DNA of 64,000 nucleotides from Anaerofustis stercorihominis (GCA_015058295.1 SVCP01000001.1:48663-112662), one strand, 5' to 3'. Counted from the first letter of the stretch, positions 19,758 to 28,980 are shown. Notes: generated by a model from the letters alone, not told the origin. Numbers and translations: made by a program.

Positions 19758-20228
19758 TTAATATTTTGCCAAAATATCAGGAATGTCGTTTGGAACGATT
19801 CCGCCGTAAACGTCTTCGTTGATTGTCATTACCGGAGCGAGACCGCAGCAACCAAGACATCTTGTCGGTTCGAGTGTGAATTTGTAGTCTTCTGTTGTTG
19901 AACCAACGGGGATGTTAAGTTCGAGAGCAAGTCTTTCAAGAATAAGCTGAGAGCTCTTTACATAACAAGCTGTACCGAGACATACGCTGATGAGATAGTC
20001 TCCCTTTTTGACGAGAGAAAACTGTGAATAGAATGTAGCTACGCCGTAAACTTCTGATACCGGAATGTCAAGCTCTTCAGCGATTGCATTCTGGAGTTCG
20101 AAAGGCAGATAGCCGTATACATCCTGTGTCTTCTGCAGTATTGTCATAAGGCATCCGGGCATATCTCTGTATGTAGCCACGATTTTCTTAACTGCATCAA
20201 AGTTGGTGATTGTGTCTTGTTTTGACAT
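19758..20228 (-). CDS. hndA: NuoE-like [2Fe-2S] subunit of the hydrogenase (HndA)
   Basis: A 156-residue thioredoxin-like [2Fe-2S] subunit homologous to complex I NuoE. The conserved helical N-terminus (LMTILQKTQDVYGYLP) is followed by the cluster ligands in CLGTACYVK and LEPTRCLGCCGLAP. It is the first gene of the hndA-hndB-hydB-hydA operon, with AGGAGG upstream of 20228. Its role is electron transfer within the bifurcating hydrogenase. Confidence 0.
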   Translation of the reverse strand: MSKQDTITNFDAVKKIVATYRDMPGCLMTILQKTQDVYGYLPFELQNAIAEELDIPVSEVYGVATFYSQFSLVKKGDYLISVCLGTACYVKSSQLILERLALELNIPVGSTTEDYKFTLEPTRCLGCCGLAPVMTINEDVYGGIVPNDIPDILAKY

Positions 20229-20746
20229 TTAATCCTCCTGTTGATTTATCCCGCTATGCGGGAGGTTATTTTATTTAAACAAAAACAGTGCAAGAAACGG
20301 CATAGCTGCTTTTGTTAAAATCGTAAATATCAATGTATGGGCAAGGTGAACGGTGTCAATAATTTCTGTATGAACCCGCATATTCTGAAGAAAAGTGACA
20401 ATACGAGTCATGACTACGAAGCCTTATGAGCTAAAATACGAATAAATTGCGGTTTACACACGTCCCGACCTTATGTTTGTATTTTAGCATAATTTGAACG
20501 GTATGAGAACTGCAATTTTTAACAAATAGAAAACAAAAACGTTTACAACATATGTAAACGTTTAAACAGATTCGTTTTTGTCGGTAAATTTTGTGTAAAA
20601 TATCGGTTAGTCTAAGCTGTTTTGAATAAAAGTATTACCCCTAATAAATGTAATCGTGCATGTTTTTTATGTCTGATAAATATTCAATTTTTAATTTGTG
20701 AAATGTTTGATGGATAAATTTCCGGAAGGATAATTTTGCGTTTACA
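20229..20746. promoter_or_regulatory. Long upstream region of the hydrogenase operon
   Basis: More than 500 bp without a gene. For the operon a weak minus-strand promoter may be TTGCAG (20515-20510), 18 bp, TATGCT (20491-20486), giving a leader near 250 nt. Around its -10 the 10-bp inverted repeat GCTAAAATAC (20430-20439) and GTATTTTAGC (20479-20488) could be an operator or leader stem, and CCTTATG occurs beside each arm. Close to the operon is the hairpin CCCGC-TAT-GCGGG (20250-20262). Further out, 20537-20563 is the palindrome AAACGTTTAC-N7-GTAAACGTTT, similar in form to LacI-family operators. Confidence 0.
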
Positions 20747-20776
20747 TAAAAAGACCGTCGGAATAATTCCGACGGT
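20747..20776 (-). terminator. Terminator of the DUF2284 gene cluster
   Basis: The perfect stem GACCGTCGGAAT/ATTCCGACGGTC is followed on the minus strand by TTTTT. Confidence 0.
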
Positions 20777-20789
20777 CAGGGAAGTAAAA

Positions 20790-21332
20790 TTATTTTTCGT
20801 TAAAGAATATCATTGAGAAATATGTTATTGTGAATTCTGTGCAGTCAAAGCTCATGCCGTATTTTTCTGCAACGGGAATGATCATTATTCCGTGACTTTC
20901 GAGGGTAGGGAATGCTCTTTCCGGATTTCTGCACGGAGCATCGGGATAAGAACACTCATCGCATAAAAGGCATCCCGATGAAAGAATGAGAGGGTTATCT
21001 GTCATTTCACGGAATACTTTTGCAATTTCATAAGTCAGCTCTTCATGTACAGCCTTCACTTTGAAGCAACTGTTAAAATTCTGGAAACTGTCGACTTCCA
21101 CTATTGAAGAAAATATAAGGCAGTGTTCGTATGCTTTGCATTTTTCCACACATTCATCAATTGTGCCGAAATTTGGCGGGCATGCCCATGATTTTCCGTA
21201 TCTTTCACATTCGTTTTCACATATCCATCTTACGGATTTTGAGAATTCGATCTCTTCGGTCTTGCAGAAAGCATATTCCATTACTGGAAAGTTAAGGAGA
21301 GCTTCTTCCATCTTTTTTACAAATTCGTTCAT
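20790..21332 (-). CDS. DUF2284 cysteine-rich, probable metal-binding protein
   Basis: A 180-residue protein of the DUF2284 family, annotated only as a predicted metal-binding protein. Nine or more cysteines in pairs (CENECERYGKSWACPP, CVEKCKAYEHC, CLLCDECSYPDAPC) suggest one or two iron-sulfur clusters. It is the last gene of a run transcribed from uppS downwards, 5 bp after the PHP gene. No function is established; it appears widely in anaerobes. Confidence 0.
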   Translation of the reverse strand: MNEFVKKMEEALLNFPVMEYAFCKTEEIEFSKSVRWICENECERYGKSWACPPNFGTIDECVEKCKAYEHCLIFSSIVEVDSFQNFNSCFKVKAVHEELTYEIAKVFREMTDNPLILSSGCLLCDECSYPDAPCRNPERAFPTLESHGIMIIPVAEKYGMSFDCTEFTITYFSMIFFNEK

Positions 21333-21337
21333 TATAC

Positions 21338-22075
21338 TTACTCCACGTTTATTACTTTATCAAGCGATATACCGCTTTCTTCGATTATCTTGAGAGAATT
21401 ATTGCATTTTGCCACATCTTCGGCTTTATGTGCGTCACTTCCGCATGCAACACGGATATTCATGTCTTTTACAGACATAAGTTCTTTTGTGCTCAGTTTG
21501 CTCCTTGAGTTGTTGATTTCAAAGATTGTTCCTGTTTTCTCACACATTTTTGCGACAGATATAAGGTCTGTTTTGTAATTGCTCTGGGGGTGAGTGATCA
21601 TATTTACTTCATATTTTTCCAGAGCATTCAGCATTGCTTTTGTGCAGTATTTTACGGAGCGTTTTTCAAAAGCCTTTATTTTCAGTTTGTACGCAAGTAT
21701 TGCCCACAGATGAATATTGATGTATGAGCGCAGGTTTTTCATTCTGCAAAGACTGTGAAAACCCATGTTAACAACGTCAAACATCTCCATATCTTCCGGA
21801 CTGAAATCAAGATCTCCGTCGGTGGAGACTATGTTTGCTTCAATGCCGAAAACGATCTTTATCTGAGGATATTTTTCCCTGAGGGAGAATATAGTATCCT
21901 TCATCCGTAAAAAGTCATCTTTTTTCAGCTTTCTTGCATACCAGTGCATATTGCCGTGTTCGGTTATGTGAATCTCCGTCATACCTTTCTGTACGGCACT
22001 TTCTACCATTTCTTCGACAGTGTTGTCCCCGTGTGAATAATTTGTATGTGTATGCGGATCGTAAATAAACTTCAT
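21338..22075 (-). CDS. PHP-domain metal-dependent phosphoesterase
   Basis: A 245-residue protein of the PHP family, related to histidinol phosphatase. The N-terminal metal motif DPHTHTNYSHG and further ligands ITEHGNM, HPQSN and GSDAH are visible, giving a trinuclear metal site. The frame opens at 22111, but the ATG at 22075 sits one base after the ispG stop (TAAGATG) and has GGAGA upstream. Substrate unknown; histidinol phosphate is possible, but there are no his genes nearby. Confidence 0.
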   Translation of the reverse strand: MKFIYDPHTHTNYSHGDNTVEEMVESAVQKGMTEIHITEHGNMHWYARKLKKDDFLRMKDTIFSLREKYPQIKIVFGIEANIVSTDGDLDFSPEDMEMFDVVNMGFHSLCRMKNLRSYINIHLWAILAYKLKIKAFEKRSVKYCTKAMLNALEKYEVNMITHPQSNYKTDLISVAKMCEKTGTIFEINNSRSKLSTKELMSVKDMNIRVACGSDAHKAEDVAKCNNSLKIIEESGISLDKVINVE

Positions 22076-22076
22076 C

Positions 22077-23126
22077 TTATTTTTCTCCGGCAAGTTCGTT
22101 GATCCTTTCAAGGAGAACTTTCGTGTAGTCAGCTTTTTTCACCGTAGCAACAACCTGTCCTTTTTCAAACAACTTGCCCTGTTCTCTTCCGCAGGCGATG
22201 CCCACATCAGCCTGTGAAGCTTCTCCCGGACCATTTACTGAACAGCCCATAACAGCGACTGTGATCGGCTTTTTGATATGTGCCGTAAGTTCTTTTATCT
22301 CCTTTACTATGGAGAGTGTATCTGTTTTGCATCTTGCGCATGTGGGGCAGCTTACAATACGGATTCCTTCATTCAGGAGGCCGCATGCTTTGAGAATCTC
22401 TTTCCCCGCTTCGATCTCGGGAATGGGGGAGCCTGTGAGAGAAACCCTGATGGTATCTCCGATGCCGTCTATGAGAAGTGAACCGATGCCAACAGCGCTC
22501 CTGACAATGGCGCTTTCACCAAAACCGGCTTCCGTCACACCAAGATGTATCGGATAGTCATATTTTTTCGCAAAGAGCCTGTTTGCATCGATTGTCATTT
22601 TTGTGTCGCTCGATTTGAGTGATACGGCAATATTGTCATAGTCAAATTCGTTGAACATGGCTATATGCCTTTCAGCACTTTCAACCATAGCTTCTGCTGT
22701 CGGTCTGCCGTATTTCTCAAGAAGATCCTTTTCGAGACTGCCTGCATTGACGCCGATACGAGCAGGCAATCCGAGATCTTTCAATACTTCAACAACTTCT
22801 TTTACTTTGTCCTTTCCGCCGATGTTACCCGGATTTACCCTTATTTTATGAGCGCCGTTTTTGGCGCTGAGGATCGCAAGGCGATGATCAAAATGAATGT
22901 CTGCGACAAAGGGAATAGAAATTCTCGAAACGATTTCCGGAATCTTTTCCGCAGTTTCCCTGTTCGGAATGGATGCCCTTACTATTTCGCATCCTGCTTC
23001 TTCAAGTGCTACAGCCTGTTTGATTGCGTTTTCTGTGTCGGTCAGCGGAACATTCAGCATTGACTGAACGGTTACGGGATTTTCTCCGCCGATGAATGTG
23101 TTTGCTACTCTGATTACTTTTGACAT
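22077..23126 (-). CDS. ispG: 4-hydroxy-3-methylbut-2-enyl diphosphate synthase
   Basis: IspG (GcpE), the iron-sulfur enzyme that converts methylerythritol cyclodiphosphate to HMBPP in the non-mevalonate isoprenoid pathway. The TIM-barrel N-terminal domain has the typical GGENPVTVQSM start; the cluster cysteines are in CPTCARCKTD and VMGCSVNGPGEA. At 349 residues the length is normal for the two-domain form. It lies in the uppS-cdsA-rseP-ispG cluster, 16 bp after rseP, and needs reduced ferredoxin or flavodoxin. Confidence 0.
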   Translation of the reverse strand: MSKVIRVANTFIGGENPVTVQSMLNVPLTDTENAIKQAVALEEAGCEIVRASIPNRETAEKIPEIVSRISIPFVADIHFDHRLAILSAKNGAHKIRVNPGNIGGKDKVKEVVEVLKDLGLPARIGVNAGSLEKDLLEKYGRPTAEAMVESAERHIAMFNEFDYDNIAVSLKSSDTKMTIDANRLFAKKYDYPIHLGVTEAGFGESAIVRSAVGIGSLLIDGIGDTIRVSLTGSPIPEIEAGKEILKACGLLNEGIRIVSCPTCARCKTDTLSIVKEIKELTAHIKKPITVAVMGCSVNGPGEASQADVGIACGREQGKLFEKGQVVATVKKADYTKVLLERINELAGEK

Positions 23127-23142
23127 TTTTCACCTTTTAAAT

Positions 23143-24162
23143 TCAGAAGAATGTTACTATATCGTTATATGCGATGAATACCGCAAACCCCATAAGGAAT
23201 ACGAGTCCCGCAAAGTGAATCGCACCTTCCCATTTCGGATTTACGGGAGAGCCTTTGATCCACTCTATAAAAGCAAACAGAACTCTGCTGCCGTCAAGAG
23301 CCGGGAACGGGAACATATTGAAAAGTCCGAGGCTTACGGCAATGGATGCTGCGATGTTGAGTACATACACAAATCCCATAGATATAGTCTGACCAATCAT
23401 TACCGTGGCTCCGATAGGACCGCTGAATGCTTCCATTCCTATGACGCCGCCGAAAAGTTCTCCGAATACCTCGAATATGAGCCTGATATATGTTCCGACA
23501 TATCCGAAAGCCTGGAAAAATGCGAGAAAAACATTCGTTGTGACTTCGGGCGTGATGCCCACTTTGTAGCTCTGCGTTTCTTCATCGAGATATGGAGTTA
23601 CGATTATATCCTTCTTTACAGATTCACCTTCTGAAACTACTGTGAATGTTACGGGATTTCCGCCTTTTGAGTTTATGAGAGAAGACAACTCTTCCCACTC
23701 ACCGAGAGCCGTTCCGTCTATCATTATGATCTCATCTCCGGCTCTGAGCTCAGAGAGTGCTGCAGGGGAGTCTTCGAGCACTGTTGCTATTGTTGTCGTT
23801 GCAACATTTCCGCTGAAGCAGATTATAGTGAAAAACAGAATTACAGCAACGATGAAATTCATCGCACTTCCTGCACATAAAACCAGTATTTTCTTAAACG
23901 GTTTAAGTGCGGAAAAACTGCCTTCTTCATTATCTTCACTGTCTTCACCTTTCATCTGGCAGAATCCTCCGATAGGAAACAGTCTGATGGAATAGGTTGT
24001 TTCTTCAGTCTCTTTTTTCCATAAAACAGGCCCCATTCCCATTGCGAATTCTTCAACGATAACACCGCATTTTCTTGCGACGATAAAATGACCGAATTCA
24101 TGAGAAAGGATCAGTACTCCGAATATGATCACGGAGACAAGTATCGTAATTATCGTGTTCAA
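23143..24162 (-). CDS. rseP: Site-2 intramembrane metalloprotease RseP
   Basis: A zinc protease that cleaves membrane-bound regulators inside the membrane. The active motif HEFGH is at residues 21-25 in the first membrane helix, and the second ligand motif NMFPFPALDGSRV near residue 290. A single PDZ domain (about 120-200) lies between, with membrane segments near 80-105, 215 and 265-290. At 339 residues it is a typical Gram-positive RseP/RasP. It lies in the lipid-synthesis cluster, 9 bp after cdsA; dxr, usually found here, is absent. Confidence 0.
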   Translation of the reverse strand: MNTIITILVSVIIFGVLILSHEFGHFIVARKCGVIVEEFAMGMGPVLWKKETEETTYSIRLFPIGGFCQMKGEDSEDNEEGSFSALKPFKKILVLCAGSAMNFIVAVILFFTIICFSGNVATTTIATVLEDSPAALSELRAGDEIIMIDGTALGEWEELSSLINSKGGNPVTFTVVSEGESVKKDIIVTPYLDEETQSYKVGITPEVTTNVFLAFFQAFGYVGTYIRLIFEVFGELFGGVIGMEAFSGPIGATVMIGQTISMGFVYVLNIAASIAVSLGLFNMFPFPALDGSRVLFAFIEWIKGSPVNPKWEGAIHFAGLVFLMGFAVFIAYNDIVTFF

Positions 24163-24171
24163 ATAAACCTC

Positions 24172-24966
24172 CTATACTACACCGAAAACTATGAATGTAC
24201 AGAAAACCGCTGCAATACCGAAAAGAATGCTGTCAAGTCTGTCCATAAATCCTCCGTGTCCCGGAAGTATATTGCCATAATCCTTTGCACCGAATTTTCG
24301 TTTTACCATTGATGCCGCCAGATCCCCGAACTGGGAGAGGACCGCTGTTGCGGCACCGATGATGATGAACACAAACCAATATTTGTTATAACCGATATTT
24401 TTTGCAAGATACGCGAATACAACCGCTACGACAGATGCCAGAAGAACTCCTCCGATACTGCCTTCAACTGTCTTTTTCGGGCTGATCGCAGGGCAGAGTT
24501 TATGCTTGCCGAAATACATACCTGCAAAATATGCACCTATATCGCTTGCCATACATAACATAACCGTCATAACAACTATGAAAAGACCGTTTTCCCATGC
24601 GAGCATTTTTGTCGCAAGTGACAGGAAAAAGCCTACATACACAAGCCCCCATATGCCGTATACAGTATAATCCGCCTCGTAGTTTGCTGTTATGATATCC
24701 ACAATAAACAGAAGTACCGTCGAAGAAATCAGTATAGCAGTTGTGTACGACGGATAAAAATATCCTGAAAGGATTATAAGCGTGTTCATCAATGCGAGAA
24801 GCAGGCACTGTGCCTTTTTCTCTTTTGTGTATACGACTGTGGCATATTCATATGTTGCAACAGCACCTATGGCGGTCAGTGCTGCCAGAACGGCGTATTC
24901 ACCCAGCCATATAATAAATCCTATTGCAATTATACCGATAACTCCCGTTTTTATTCTGTCTTTCAT
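24172..24966 (-). CDS. cdsA: Phosphatidate cytidylyltransferase
   Basis: CDP-diacylglycerol synthase, the integral membrane enzyme supplying phospholipid head-group pathways. Eight or so membrane helices are visible, and the family signature near the C-terminus reads VKRKFGAKDYG then LPGHGGFMDRLDS. At 264 residues the length is normal. It starts one base before the uppS stop ends the gene upstream, so translation is coupled. Confidence 0.
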   Translation of the reverse strand: MKDRIKTGVIGIIAIGFIIWLGEYAVLAALTAIGAVATYEYATVVYTKEKKAQCLLLALMNTLIILSGYFYPSYTTAILISSTVLLFIVDIITANYEADYTVYGIWGLVYVGFFLSLATKMLAWENGLFIVVMTVMLCMASDIGAYFAGMYFGKHKLCPAISPKKTVEGSIGGVLLASVVAVVFAYLAKNIGYNKYWFVFIIIGAATAVLSQFGDLAASMVKRKFGAKDYGNILPGHGGFMDRLDSILFGIAAVFCTFIVFGVV

Positions 24967-24967
24967 A

Positions 24968-25678
24968 TTATTTCAGTCCTCCGAACCTTCTTTGTCTTGA
25001 TGAGTAGAAGTTTATTGCTTTGTCAAATTCCTCGTTGTCAAAGTCCGGCCATAATACATCAGAGAAATACAGTTCACTGTATGCTCCCTGCCACATAAGG
25101 AAATTTGATATTCTTTTTTCTCCTCCTGTACGGATGATAAGATCGCAGTCGCCTGAACCGTAAGTGTCAAGATGCTTTTCAACAAGTTCCTCGTTTATAT
25201 CTCCGGGAAGGATATCTCCGTCTTTTACGAGAGAAGCTATACTTTGCATTGCCCTGATGAGTTCGTGCCTTCCTCCGTAATTCAGTGCAATATTTAGAAT
25301 CATATCTTTGCAGTCTTTTGTTTTTTCTTCGGACTCGTTGATCGTCCTGAGAAGTGAGCCCGAAAAACGGGATTTATCTCCGATGAGCTTCATCTTTATT
25401 CCGTTTTTTACCATAGTTTCTGTTTCCGCACTCAGGTATCTGCCTACCATATCCATGATGGCATTTACTTCCTGAGCCGGCCGGGACCAGTTTTCCGTTG
25501 AAAATGCATAAAGTGTAAGAACCTTTATCCCTGTCTCCCTTGCGTGAGTAATGGCTTTTCTTACAGCCTTTGCACCTTCTTTATGCCCGGATGTCCTGTT
25601 CATATTTCTTGCCTGTGCCCATCTGCCGTTTCCGTCCATGATGATGCCTATATGTTTCGGTATATTAAGTTCCTGCAT
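24968..25678 (-). CDS. uppS: Undecaprenyl diphosphate synthase (isoprenyl transferase)
   Basis: The cis-prenyltransferase that builds the C55 carrier lipid for cell-wall synthesis. Conserved regions are IIMDGNGRWAQ (catalytic Asp), GHKEGAKAVR, YAFSTENWSRP and RTGGEKRISNFLMWQGAYSE. At 236 residues it is of family length. It is the first gene of the uppS-cdsA-rseP-ispG-PHP-DUF2284 run, with a near-consensus promoter upstream. Normally frr precedes it; here the upstream neighbour is a DNA methylase, so the cluster has been separated. Confidence 0.
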   Translation of the reverse strand: MQELNIPKHIGIIMDGNGRWAQARNMNRTSGHKEGAKAVRKAITHARETGIKVLTLYAFSTENWSRPAQEVNAIMDMVGRYLSAETETMVKNGIKMKLIGDKSRFSGSLLRTINESEEKTKDCKDMILNIALNYGGRHELIRAMQSIASLVKDGDILPGDINEELVEKHLDTYGSGDCDLIIRTGGEKRISNFLMWQGAYSELYFSDVLWPDFDNEEFDKAINFYSSRQRRFGGLK

Positions 25679-25718
25679 TTGTTCCTCTGTTCTTTCGGTT
25701 TCAGTAAATTATTTTAAT

Positions 25719-25747
25719 ATTATAGCACGAAAAATATATATCTTCAA
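25719..25747 (-). promoter_or_regulatory. Promoter of the uppS operon
   Basis: Minus strand: TTGAAG (25747-25742), 17 bp, TATAAT (25724-25719). Confidence 0.
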
Positions 25748-25790
25748 TGCGTTCACTTCATAGAAGAGAAGTTTAATCTTTTCTTAATGT

Positions 25791-27665
25791 TTACAGTCCG
25801 AAATATTCTTTTATATCTTCCACACTTTCAAAAACATTGATGATATCCAAAGGCGGAAGTTTTATTTTCCCCACAGTGTTCGGGTAATATTCGTACATAT
25901 CTCCGCCAAGCTTTTTTGCGAAGCTTTTGAAGTATTCGTCATAATATTCACAGGAAAGAAGCATCGAAAGCTTATGAAGGTCGATTTTTCCCGCATATTC
26001 CGGCTTTGGGATCATTCCGTAAATATCGGCACTGAAAAAGTGCCACAGTTCATCAACGACGAATTTAGATGAGTTGCTTTTGAATGGGAATACTATCTTC
26101 GGCTGTTCGAACAGTTCTCTGTTTCTCGCCCACTGCAGATCAAACCATCTGCGTGAGCCTGTGCGGCATTCTCTTCTCTTTTCAAGAATTGCCCGGTACC
26201 CCTCAAGATGTCCGATTGTTGCAGATATGTCTTTTTCGTTTATGTCTCTAGTAACGTACAGAAGGTATTGTCCGTAGAAATTTATCTTATCTCCGATTTC
26301 TTTGCCTTTTATCCATTTTACACCGCATTCTTCGATACATCTGCCCTTAAATATATTCGCAGAAGAGACCACAAATGCCTTGTCGCAGCCGCTTATAACC
26401 CCCTGAAACAAAGTCATCACGTCGGAAAGATACATTTCGCATCTGTCCTCGATCTTTTCCGCAAGGCGTTTTTCGCTCTGTGACATAAATTTGAAGCCGT
26501 CTGAAGAAAGTTCATCCTGCATCACCATTATCTTGTTTGATTCGATGGTATTTTTATCTAAAATGGCCTCACGGGTGATCCTCTTGTCTGTGAGCTTCGC
26601 AACGGTAAATTCGTTTGTAGGCGTATAACCCTTTTTCATGTGAATTATCATTGGGTCTATTCCCAGATCAGTAAACGGGCGAACACCATAATAATCCACT
26701 ATCTCCATTATCGTGAAATCTTTCAGGATCATCTCCCTGAGCCCTTTTGCGAAATGGCTCTGTGAAAAATATCTGCTTGTTACATACAAAAGACTGCCTT
26801 CGTTTTTGAGAAGTCTTTTTCCAAGCTCAAAGAAACAGTATGATATGTCCGCTTTGTCATAGAATACATTGGAATACAGCTGTTTCAGATTAAGCTTGTA
26901 TTCGGATTTCATATTCTTGACTCCTACATAAGGGGGATTAGTCACTACCCAGTCATACTTTCCGTATTCGTCTTCGGATATATCTGTAAGTGAATCCATA
27001 CATTTTATGTTTTCGCACAGGTAAAAATCTTTATACAAAAGGGAAAGCGTTATTTTTGATATAGCGCAGGCGATGGGTGATATGTCTGTGCCGAAAATAT
27101 TTTCCGTAAGTATCTTTTCATGTATCTCGCTTATGGTGTCTTTCAGCACAAGGGGATAATACAGTGTCATCAGGCAATTATAAAATCCCACAAGAAAATA
27201 TCCTCCGCCGCAAGCCGGATCGAAAAGTGTTGTATCAATGGTAACATCTTTACGGATAATATCCGTCATGTATTCCATAATGTCTTCCGGAGTATATGCG
27301 ATACCGTTTTCTTTTCTCTCTTTACTGTCAAGACTTAACTGATACACCTCTCCCAGAAATGTTACGGTCGCATCTTCAAATGATACGTCCGCAGAATACA
27401 AAACCTGTTCAAAAAGCATCTTGTCATTTTCACAAAGGGAATAATTTTCCTCTTCGTATATATCTACATTGTATCCTGCCCATGCGGATATTATCTCGTT
27501 GAGGGTGAAGTTTTCAACGAATCTTCCGATATTGGAGGTTACATTAAAATAATACCCTTTCTGACGGAAATATTTTATAAGTGCGCATTTGACGATGAAA
27601 AGCTCGTCATTTGTCTGCGCATTTTTTTTGATCCTTCTGAGAAATTTTTTTACTGTTGTATCCAT
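25791..27665 (-). CDS. N6-adenine DNA methylase, no visible nuclease partner
   Basis: A 624-residue amino-methyltransferase of the Eco57I/TaqI-like type. Motif I DPACGGGYF (residues 149-157) binds S-adenosylmethionine, and NPPY (243-246) is the catalytic motif for adenine. The C-terminal half (about 380-624) resembles the TaqI-type target-recognition domain (GKEIGDKINFYGQYLLY). The N-terminal 120 residues are helical and I see no PD-(D/E)xK nuclease motif there. No restriction gene lies beside it; the neighbours are a short membrane protein and the lipid cluster. It may be an orphan regulatory methylase or what remains of a type IIG-like enzyme. Confidence 0.
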   Translation of the reverse strand: MDTTVKKFLRRIKKNAQTNDELFIVKCALIKYFRQKGYYFNVTSNIGRFVENFTLNEIISAWAGYNVDIYEEENYSLCENDKMLFEQVLYSADVSFEDATVTFLGEVYQLSLDSKERKENGIAYTPEDIMEYMTDIIRKDVTIDTTLFDPACGGGYFLVGFYNCLMTLYYPLVLKDTISEIHEKILTENIFGTDISPIACAISKITLSLLYKDFYLCENIKCMDSLTDISEDEYGKYDWVVTNPPYVGVKNMKSEYKLNLKQLYSNVFYDKADISYCFFELGKRLLKNEGSLLYVTSRYFSQSHFAKGLREMILKDFTIMEIVDYYGVRPFTDLGIDPMIIHMKKGYTPTNEFTVAKLTDKRITREAILDKNTIESNKIMVMQDELSSDGFKFMSQSEKRLAEKIEDRCEMYLSDVMTLFQGVISGCDKAFVVSSANIFKGRCIEECGVKWIKGKEIGDKINFYGQYLLYVTRDINEKDISATIGHLEGYRAILEKRRECRTGSRRWFDLQWARNRELFEQPKIVFPFKSNSSKFVVDELWHFFSADIYGMIPKPEYAGKIDLHKLSMLLSCEYYDEYFKSFAKKLGGDMYEYYPNTVGKIKLPPLDIINVFESVEDIKEYFGL

Positions 27666-27674
27666 TTATTGTAC

Positions 27675-27872
27675 CTATTTATATTTATCGTCTTTTGTAA
27701 CCGAATCTGCGATCCGTCTTATGTCCGAAGCAATACTTCTGAAATAGTCCGTTATTCTGTCGCTTTTTATTTTTAGGTGCATTAAAAACAACAGTGCCGC
27801 AAACACTAATAAAAACTCAAACACAGGAAGAATCAGCGTGAAAAAATCACTCAAGCTCACCAATGAAATCAT
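27675..27872 (-). CDS. Short single-span membrane protein
   Basis: A 65-residue predicted protein with one membrane helix (about 9-31) and a charged cytoplasmic tail (KIKSDRITDYFRSIASDIRR). It starts after a weak AGG site and ends 9 bp before the methylase, on the same strand, so it may be part of that transcript. No family recognised; it may not be expressed. Confidence 0.
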   Translation of the reverse strand: MISLVSLSDFFTLILPVFEFLLVFAALLFLMHLKIKSDRITDYFRSIASDIRRIADSVTKDDKYK

Positions 27873-27949
27873 ATTTATACCTGTTCCTTACTTCAGACTT
27901 TATTATATTATAATACCCCAAATTATTCCAAAAAGAAAGGGTTACGGAT

Positions 27950-28582
27950 ATGTTAGTGCTGTTTTTTAGGGTAATAATACTGTATTTTCTCACTTTATTC
28001 TCTATACGCCTTATGGGAAAACGGGAAATAGGACAGCTGCAGCCATTTGATCTTATTGTGAATATGATGATTGCCGAGCTTGCTGCGCAACCGCTTGAGG
28101 ATGTGAATGTCCCGCTTATGGCGGGTATTCTCCCGGTGTTCGTGCTTCTTTTTTTACAGCTTTGTATGTCGTATCTGAGTATGAAAAGTAAAAAAATACG
28201 CAGGTATGTCTGCGGAGACTCGGTCATCATTGCCAAAAACGGAAAGTTTAATCAGAAATATATGAAAAAGATGCTTATATCTGTGGACGACCTGACAGAA
28301 ATGCTGCGTACCGCAGGCCTTCGTGATATTACGCAGCTTGATTATCTTGTGGTGGAGACAAACGGCAATGCATCTTATACAGAGAAAAAAGACAGCGGGA
28401 TAATGTCAACCCTTATCGAAAACGGAAAAGTGATAGAAAGTAATCTGTCGTATCTTGGGTTGAAAAAGAGTGATATGTTTGACTGTATGAAAAACAGCGG
28501 CATAGCGGATGTGAAGGATGTGTTCTGGGGATTTTATTTTGATGACAAATATCATTTCATAAAAAAGGAGCAGAATATTTGA
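27950..28582 (+). CDS. DUF421 membrane protein (YetF-like)
   Basis: A 210-residue protein of the DUF421 family with three N-terminal membrane segments (about 1-75) including the conserved RLMGKREIGQLQPFDLIV, followed by a soluble domain with KNGKFNQKYMKK and DLTEMLR. Homologues (YetF, YcaP) are poorly understood membrane proteins in many Bacillota, several under sporulation control in Bacillus. An AAAGAAAGGG site precedes the ATG. Its stop overlaps the start of the next gene (TTGA), so the two are coupled. Confidence 0.
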   Translation: MLVLFFRVIILYFLTLFSIRLMGKREIGQLQPFDLIVNMMIAELAAQPLEDVNVPLMAGILPVFVLLFLQLCMSYLSMKSKKIRRYVCGDSVIIAKNGKFNQKYMKKMLISVDDLTEMLRTAGLRDITQLDYLVVETNGNASYTEKKDSGIMSTLIENGKVIESNLSYLGLKKSDMFDCMKNSGIADVKDVFWGFYFDDKYHFIKKEQNI

Positions 28583-28953
28583 AGGGACTTAAGGTTTCGT
28601 GTGTGCTTCTTGCGGTGGTTCTTCTTACGAATATATTTCTTGTGATGTATGTCAGGACAACGGTTGAAGAATTGCTTGAGCTGGTGGATACGGCTTATGA
28701 AAACATTCTTTACGGTAAAGATTATTCGGGTGAATACGTCACAGATATCTGCCTGCGGCTTGAAGACAGTCTCACTGTAATGCGCATTGTCATAAACCAC
28801 GGAGAGATCGATGAGATAGAAAGCTGTCTTAAAAGGATATCCGGAGCGGTTTCGGCGAAAAGCGATGATGCTGTGGTGTATCTGAATGAGCTCAGATTTC
28901 ATATTGATAATTTATACGAAAGAGAAATGCTGAGTATAGGGAATATATTCTGA
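28579..28953 (+). CDS. DUF4363 family protein, TTG start
   Basis: A 124-residue protein with an N-terminal signal/anchor helix (about 5-27) and a helical domain outside the membrane, matching the small DUF4363 family, which pairs with DUF421 genes in clostridia. It starts with TTG in the overlap TTGA with the upstream stop; AAAGGAG at 28565 is the ribosome site. Function unknown; translational coupling suggests a complex with the DUF421 protein. Confidence 0.
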   Translation: MKGLKVSCVLLAVVLLTNIFLVMYVRTTVEELLELVDTAYENILYGKDYSGEYVTDICLRLEDSLTVMRIVINHGEIDEIESCLKRISGAVSAKSDDAVVYLNELRFHIDNLYEREMLSIGNIF

Positions 28954-28980
28954 GACATTTCATCAAAATAATGCGATTTG

